From: Anaerolineae bacterium
GTDB taxonomy: Bacteria > Chloroflexota > Anaerolineae > B4-G1 > SLSP01
DNA length: 45,497 bases
Reading direction: 5' to 3'
NCBI GenBank assembly: GCA_026991395.1
Contig: JALXBP010000111.1
Coordinates: forward strand, 1-45,497
The position numbers were made by a program, and so were the translations under genes. Shown piece after piece: positions 41,596 to 45,497 of this stretch (the stretch's first letter is position 1; every line of letters starts with the position of its first letter). The notes under the pieces are model-generated. The model saw only the letters and a list, made by a program, of their open reading frames with translations, searched no databases and was not told the origin of the DNA.

Positions 41596-41898
41596 TTACG
41601 CCTCCTTCGTCTGCCTGATGATCTTCTCCAGCGCGTCCACGTGCGCGGCGAAAGCCTCCCGTCCCGACTCGGTGGCCCATATCCACGTCTTGGGCCGCCG
41701 TCCGACGAAGGTCTTCTCCGTCGCCACGTATCCGGCCTCCTCCAGCCGCCGCAGATGCACACTGAGATTGCCGTCGGTCAGCTCGAGCAGGTCGCGCAGG
41801 AGGGTGAAGTCGGCCCGATCGCCCTCCGGCAGGCTGACCAGGGCGGCCATAATGCGCAGCCGGGTCGGCTGGTGAATGACGGGATTCAACGCCGCCAT
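41596..41898 (-). CDS. Winged-helix transcriptional regulator
   Basis: 100 residues. The start NPVIHQPTRLRIMAALVSLPEGDRADFTLL (about residues 5-34) and the recognition-helix region LTDGNLSVHLRRLEEAGYVA (about 40-59), followed by the wing TEKTFVGRRPKTWIWATESGREAF, fit the HTH_27/ArsR-MarR-like group often found beside ABC-2 exporters and a small membrane protein. It carries no ligand or metal domain. Likely the autoregulator of this operon, acting at the palindrome at 42493-42516. It lies nine bases after the membrane protein gene and two before the ATPase gene. Confidence 0.9.
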   Translation of the reverse strand: MAALNPVIHQPTRLRIMAALVSLPEGDRADFTLLRDLLELTDGNLSVHLRRLEEAGYVATEKTFVGRRPKTWIWATESGREAFAAHVDALEKIIRQTKEA

Positions 41899-41907
41899 CG
41901 CTCACCC

Positions 41908-42471
41908 TCACCCTTCGCGGCTCTGCCGAATGGCACGCAGTCCGCTGCCGATGAGCAGCGCGCCGCCCAGGACGGCCACCACGGCGTAGAAATAGTCGCT
42001 CAAAAACAGCGCGGCGAGCACCGTCAGCAGGGCCAGCGTAGCGCCGATGACGCTGATGCTCCAGTGGGTGAAGAGGCCGAACTGGACGTAGCCCAGGGCG
42101 ATGGTGAGGATGATCAGCATGGCCACGTCGCGCCCGTCCCGGATGCGCAGCAGGCCGATCAGCAGGACATCGAAGGCGAAGAGGGCGAGCCACCAGAGGG
42201 TTACCACCTTGCCGATGTTCGAGCGCACTCGCCCGTGCCGCCGCTCGCGCCACACCAGCCAGAAGCTGACCAGTGCGCCCAAGGCATCCAGCACCGCCCA
42301 AGTCCAGTTGCTGGCCGTCTCGGAGAGGAACTGATTGCCCAGGAAGCCGACCAGCCAGACCACGCCCCAGAGGAGCATGAACCATCCGCCGACGGTCGAA
42401 GAGGCCCGGCGGGTGCGCTCCATCACCTGACGAATGACGCGCAGATCGTCCAATGCCTTCTCTCGTTCCAT
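41908..42471 (-). CDS. Multi-helix membrane protein of a regulator-exporter operon
   Basis: 187 residues. After a cytoplasmic helix (MEREKALDDLRVIRQVMERT) there are about six membrane segments: near residues 27-45 (GGWFMLLWGVVWLVGFLG), 57-72, 88-106, 115-130, 133-152 and 156-176. I recognise no catalytic motif. Proteins of this shape often stand beside a winged-helix regulator and an ABC-2 exporter, and may sense the membrane or the drug, but the role is not known. First gene of the operon; ribosome site AGGAGG. Promoter and operator lie just upstream. Confidence 0.8.
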   Translation of the reverse strand: MEREKALDDLRVIRQVMERTRRASSTVGGWFMLLWGVVWLVGFLGNQFLSETASNWTWAVLDALGALVSFWLVWRERRHGRVRSNIGKVVTLWWLALFAFDVLLIGLLRIRDGRDVAMLIILTIALGYVQFGLFTHWSISVIGATLALLTVLAALFLSDYFYAVVAVLGGALLIGSGLRAIRQSREG

Positions 42472-42492
42472 ACGCCACCTCCTGCCGCATAT

Positions 42493-42516
42493 ACTTTACT
42501 TCGTAAAGTACTTTAC
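42493..42516. promoter_or_regulatory. Palindromic operator of the regulator-exporter operon
   Basis: Three alternating 7-mers stand side by side: ACTTTAC (42493-42499), a TTC spacer, GTAAAGT (42503-42509), ACTTTAC (42510-42516). The last two form a perfect 14-bp palindrome over the -10 box; the first two form a hairpin-like inverted repeat. Such a layout fits a winged-helix dimer, with room for two dimers in succession. Confidence 0.8.
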
Positions 42517-42539
42517 CACACAACGCGAGCCTTGTCAAG
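42510..42539 (-). promoter_or_regulatory. Promoter of the regulator-exporter operon
   Basis: Minus strand TTGACA (42539-42534), 17 bases, TAAAGT (42515-42510). The -10 box is part of the operator palindrome, so repressor and RNA polymerase should exclude each other. Confidence 0.8.
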
Positions 42540-42614
42540 TCCCTCCATGCCCGAACAGCACCGGCATTCCGTGCTCTGCGCCCCGTGCGCCTCGCAATGC
42601 CGACTAACCTGAAT

Positions 42615-42642
42615 TTGCACGTCGCCCCTTTCTCCCTACAAT
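42615..42642 (+). promoter_or_regulatory. Promoter of the heparinase-like gene
   Basis: TTGCAC (42615-42620), 16 bases, TACAAT (42637-42642). Leader of about 120 bases before the ATG at 42772. Confidence 0.6.
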
Positions 42643-42720
42643 GAATGTCGGGCTTCCTGTGCGACGCGCGGCCTCGAGCGCATCACCACGCAGCGCCCTC
42701 CCCCGCGCCGACACAACGTC

Positions 42721-42736
42721 GAGACCCGCCGGTCTC
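42721..42736 (+). other. Small hairpin in the leader of the heparinase-like gene
   Basis: GAGACC (42721-42726) pairs with GGTCTC (42731-42736) around CGCC, 36 bases before the ribosome site GAGGAGG. Possibly an RNA stability or regulatory element; otherwise nothing distinctive in this leader. Confidence 0.4.
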
Positions 42737-42771
42737 TTCCGTTCCTTTCCCCCACGCGAGGAGGACGAACG

Positions 42772-45497
42772 ATGAAACTGAAGAAATTCCTGCTCCCCCT
42801 GGCCATCGCGATCCTGCTCCTGGCGGCGACCTGCGCTGCGACCGAGGAGAGGCCGACCACGGCACCCGCCCCCGCACCGGCGGGGCCGCACGCCGTCCGC
42901 CCGGAACATCCCCGCATCTACCTGACGGCGGAGAAACTGGCCGACCTGCGGGCGCGGGCCGTCCCCACCAACACCCGCTGGACACAACTCCTGGCGGAGG
43001 CGGACAAATCCGACGGCACGCCGGCCGCTCAGGCCCTCGTCTACCAGATCACCGGGCAGGCCGCCTACTGCGACCAGGCCATCTCCGCCGCGCTGGACGC
43101 GCTGGACGATGACGACTACGCCACCAAAGCGGGCGACCTGGCCTTGATCTACGACTGGTGCTATGACCGCTTGAGCGCATCCCAGCGGGACACCTTCATC
43201 GCCTACTTCAACGACTGGGGAGACGCGCACCTCGCCGACCCCGGCGACGACATCCCCGGCTGGGGCAACTACTGGCCGCGCTACGGCTACTCCTTCGCCC
43301 TCGTCGGCCTGGCGACCTACGGGGACAATCCCCGCGCCCAGGAGTGGATGGACGAGTTCCGCACCCGCCGCTACCAGGACGTTGACCTGCCCCTGCTGAA
43401 CCGCATCGCCGACGGCGGCGGCTGGCCGGAGGGCACCGTCTACGACTGGATCGCCAACTGGCCGCGCGTCAAGGCGTTGGAGGCCTGGCGCACCGCCACC
43501 GGCGAAGACCTCTTCCAATCCACCGCCTGGTACCGCGAGCGGCTGGGCTACATCCTCCTCCATCGGTTGCCGGGACAGGCCGAGTTGTGGGGTTACGTCT
43601 ACCACCCCTACCTCTCCACCGGCGACGCGGAGCGCAACCGGGGCCCGCTGGCGAACTACGAGCGCATCATGGCCCTCATCCTCATCTCCCGCTTCCCCGA
43701 CGACCCGCGCGCGCAGCAACTGCAAGCCCACCTTGCCGCCCCGCCGACCGACAACTCCGACGACTTCCTCTACCACGAGGATTTCCTCTGGTTCGACCCC
43801 GACCAAGTGGCCATCACCCCTACGCTGCGCACCCACTACGCCCCGGCCCTCGGTACGGTCTTCATGCGCTCTGGCTGGCCCTCCGGCGCGGCCGACACCG
43901 ACACCGGCGCGACCTACCTCACCTTCCAGTGCGGCGACCACTTCTCTTACCACCAGCACTACGACCAAAACAGTTTCACCCTCTTCAAGTACGGCGACCT
44001 GGCGGTAGATAGCGGCGTCTACAGCGGCGAGGGCCTTTCGTACCACGACATCAACTACTACATCCGCACCATCGCCCACAACACGCTGGTGGTCTACAAT
44101 CCGGCGGAGGATTTCTCGGACGTGCGGGCCGACGCCTCGTCCAACGACGGCGGCCAGCGGACGATGTACCCCGCCAGCCGCGCCCCGATGACCATCACCT
44201 ACTACAACGAGCACGCCGTCCACTACGAGACCGGCGACATCCTCCGCTTCGACGACGCGCCGCTCTACACCTACGCCTTAGGGGACGCGACCGCCGCCTA
44301 CAACAACCCCGCTTACAATCAGGCTCAAGACACCGACCGGGACGGCAACGTCGCCAAAGTGGGCCGTTTCCAGCGGGAGTTCGTCTACCTGCGCCCCTAC
44401 CGACACGGCGGCGACTACCTCGTCCTCTTCGACCGCGTTACCGTCGTCTCCCCGACCTTCGGCTACTCCAACACCAAACTGCTCTTCCACACCCTCTCCA
44501 CCCCCACCGTCGCCGGGACGGGGCACGAGATCGCCCCCGGCGAGACGCTCTACCCCGGCGCGGACGCGGCGACGATCACCTCCGGCGACGGGAAACTCTT
44601 CCTCGCGGTGCTCCTGCCGCCGGAACACAACCTGCGCCGCGTCGGTGGACGGGGACGCCGGTCTTTCTGGGTCTTCGACGGCAACTACGATTACCACTGG
44701 GAGGCCGACGAACCCCAGCCGCGTCCCGTCAACGACTACGAGGATTTCCCCTACGGCGAGTGGCGGCTGGAACTGGAGCCTGCCGACGGCGACCTGAGCC
44801 ACAACTTCCTCACCGTCCTCCACCCCGCCGTCAGCACCACCCTCGCCATGCCGGTGGCGACCCTCATCACCGGCACCGGAGTATCCGGCGTCCACATCGC
44901 CGATCCTATGCTGAACCGCGTCGTCCTCTTCTCGGCGGATGAGGACGGCCACACGCTCACCGGCACCGTCCGCTACGCCTATGCGCCGACCACCGCCACG
45001 CTCAACCTCATCTTCGACCTGCGGCCCGACCAACGCTATACCGTAACCGCGTGGAGCGCAGGCTCGCCGTCCCCCCTCCACGCTCCCACGGCGATGCGGA
45101 GCAATGCCCAAGGCGTCCTCAGTTTCACCCTCCAGGCCGCGAGTGCGATCAGCGTCGTCGTCGAGCCGTTCGTCTGGCAGCCGAGCCATTGGCTCTACCT
45201 GCCGGTGGTGCTGCGCGACTACTCGCCCGCCTGCAGCGACGACACCGCCTCGATGACGAACACCGCCGACCCGGAAACGATGACCGTCGGCGAGGCTGCG
45301 GTCGTGACCGTCACGCTGCACAATGAGGGATGCTCCGCGCTCGGCCTGATCCAGTATCGCCTCATCCTCGAGCCGACGACCGTCCTCAGCCCCGCCCATC
45401 CCGCGCCGATCATCCACTCCTTCGCGCTCTCCCCCGGCCACACCGATAGCGTAACCTTCACCCTGTGGGCGACGACGACCGGCACGGTCAACGTGCA
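42772..45497 (+). CDS. Secreted heparinase II/III-like protein (partial, runs off right edge)
   Basis: At least 908 residues from the ATG at 42772 (GAGGAGG upstream); no stop before the edge. Signal peptide MKLKKFLLPLAIAILLLAATC. After a Pro-rich linker comes an alpha/alpha-toroid region opening HPRIYLTAEKLADLRARAV (about residues 45-63), with YDWCYDRLSASQRDTFIAYF and GGWPEGTVYDWIANWPRVKA. A beta-sheet domain follows with QCGDHFSYHQHYDQNSFTLF and HNTLVVYNP (about 382-450), the histidine-tyrosine site typical of heparinase II/III-type polysaccharide lyases. Near residue 805 stands WLYLPVVLRDYSPAC, then a CARDB-like beta domain (TVGEAAVVTVTLHNEGCSAL) that is cut by the edge. Probably cleaves an acidic polysaccharide outside the cell. 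Confidence 0.82.
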   Translation, partial: MKLKKFLLPLAIAILLLAATCAATEERPTTAPAPAPAGPHAVRPEHPRIYLTAEKLADLRARAVPTNTRWTQLLAEADKSDGTPAAQALVYQITGQAAYCDQAISAALDALDDDDYATKAGDLALIYDWCYDRLSASQRDTFIAYFNDWGDAHLADPGDDIPGWGNYWPRYGYSFALVGLATYGDNPRAQEWMDEFRTRRYQDVDLPLLNRIADGGGWPEGTVYDWIANWPRVKALEAWRTATGEDLFQSTAWYRERLGYILLHRLPGQAELWGYVYHPYLSTGDAERNRGPLANYERIMALILISRFPDDPRAQQLQAHLAAPPTDNSDDFLYHEDFLWFDPDQVAITPTLRTHYAPALGTVFMRSGWPSGAADTDTGATYLTFQCGDHFSYHQHYDQNSFTLFKYGDLAVDSGVYSGEGLSYHDINYYIRTIAHNTLVVYNPAEDFSDVRADASSNDGGQRTMYPASRAPMTITYYNEHAVHYETGDILRFDDAPLYTYALGDATAAYNNPAYNQAQDTDRDGNVAKVGRFQREFVYLRPYRHGGDYLVLFDRVTVVSPTFGYSNTKLLFHTLSTPTVAGTGHEIAPGETLYPGADAATITSGDGKLFLAVLLPPEHNLRRVGGRGRRSFWVFDGNYDYHWEADEPQPRPVNDYEDFPYGEWRLELEPADGDLSHNFLTVLHPAVSTTLAMPVATLITGTGVSGVHIADPMLNRVVLFSADEDGHTLTGTVRYAYAPTTATLNLIFDLRPDQRYTVTAWSAGSPSPLHAPTAMRSNAQGVLSFTLQAASAISVVVEPFVWQPSHWLYLPVVLRDYSPACSDDTASMTNTADPETMTVGEAAVVTVTLHNEGCSALGLIQYRLILEPTTVLSPAHPAPIIHSFALSPGHTDSVTFTLWATTTGTVNV

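Noticed and set aside
42604-44223. A 539-codon minus-strand frame opposite the heparinase-like gene
   Set aside because: Val/Gly/Glu-rich shadow translation without motifs; the plus strand encodes a signal peptide and lyase motifs and has a good ribosome site.

Overview
The window is GC-rich, gene-dense bacterial chromosome. I infer a member of the Chloroflexota (Anaerolineae/Caldilineae-like), probably from a warm or oxygen-poor setting. The reasons are a type III-B (Cmr) CRISPR fragment, an iron-only superoxide reductase, an archaeal-style mevalonate operon, many glycosyltransferases, and a secreted lyase-like protein with the YLPVVLRD-type segment common in Chloroflexota exported proteins. 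No rRNA or marker gene is present, so the taxonomy is inference. Promoters look sigma70-like (TTGACA-17-TATAAT or TATACT) and most genes have GGAGG ribosome sites.

Layout. 1-3153 (minus): end of a type III-B CRISPR locus. In transcription order it holds cas6, a leader with two hairpin-bearing modules, a short array whose repeats decay at the far end, cmr1, and a RAMP-like gene cut by the window edge. 3199-7782 (minus): four-gene BMP/nucleoside-type ABC importer. Facing away from it at 8125-9327 is a cytosine-deaminase-like amidohydrolase, which suggests uptake and salvage of a nucleobase or related compound. 9376-16200 (minus): type I restriction-modification operon hsdM-hsdS-(RAYT)-hsdR. A REP-associated tyrosine transposase gene sits inside it, is translationally coupled to hsdS, and carries an in-frame 15-bp minisatellite. 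16407-18072 (plus): small membrane protein and a dGTPase.

18168-22102 (minus): HMG-CoA reductase, HMG-CoA synthase, thiolase and DUF35 zinc-ribbon protein, the first steps of the mevalonate pathway in archaeal gene order. 22238-23935 (plus): lipoprotein with two solute-binding domains. 23932-25924 (minus): coupled set of membrane methyltransferase-like protein, ABC ATPase and Nudix hydrolase. 25987-26060: tRNA-Pro(TGG).

26148-38362: cell-surface polysaccharide region with a Wzt-like export ATPase, seven glycosyltransferase-containing genes and a methyltransferase on both strands. No export permease is in view. 38413-39851 (minus): exported DUF5666 protein and superoxide reductase. 39932-42471 (minus): membrane protein, winged-helix regulator, ABC ATPase and ABC-2 permease, with a strong palindromic operator over the promoter. 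42772 to the right edge (plus): large secreted heparinase II/III-like protein, truncated by the window.

The most unusual items are the RAYT gene whose own coding sequence contains tandem REP half-sites, the duplicated hairpin modules in the CRISPR leader, heptamer repeats next to CRISPR-repeat remnants and upstream of dgt, and the amidohydrolase with an altered HxDE-type catalytic segment.
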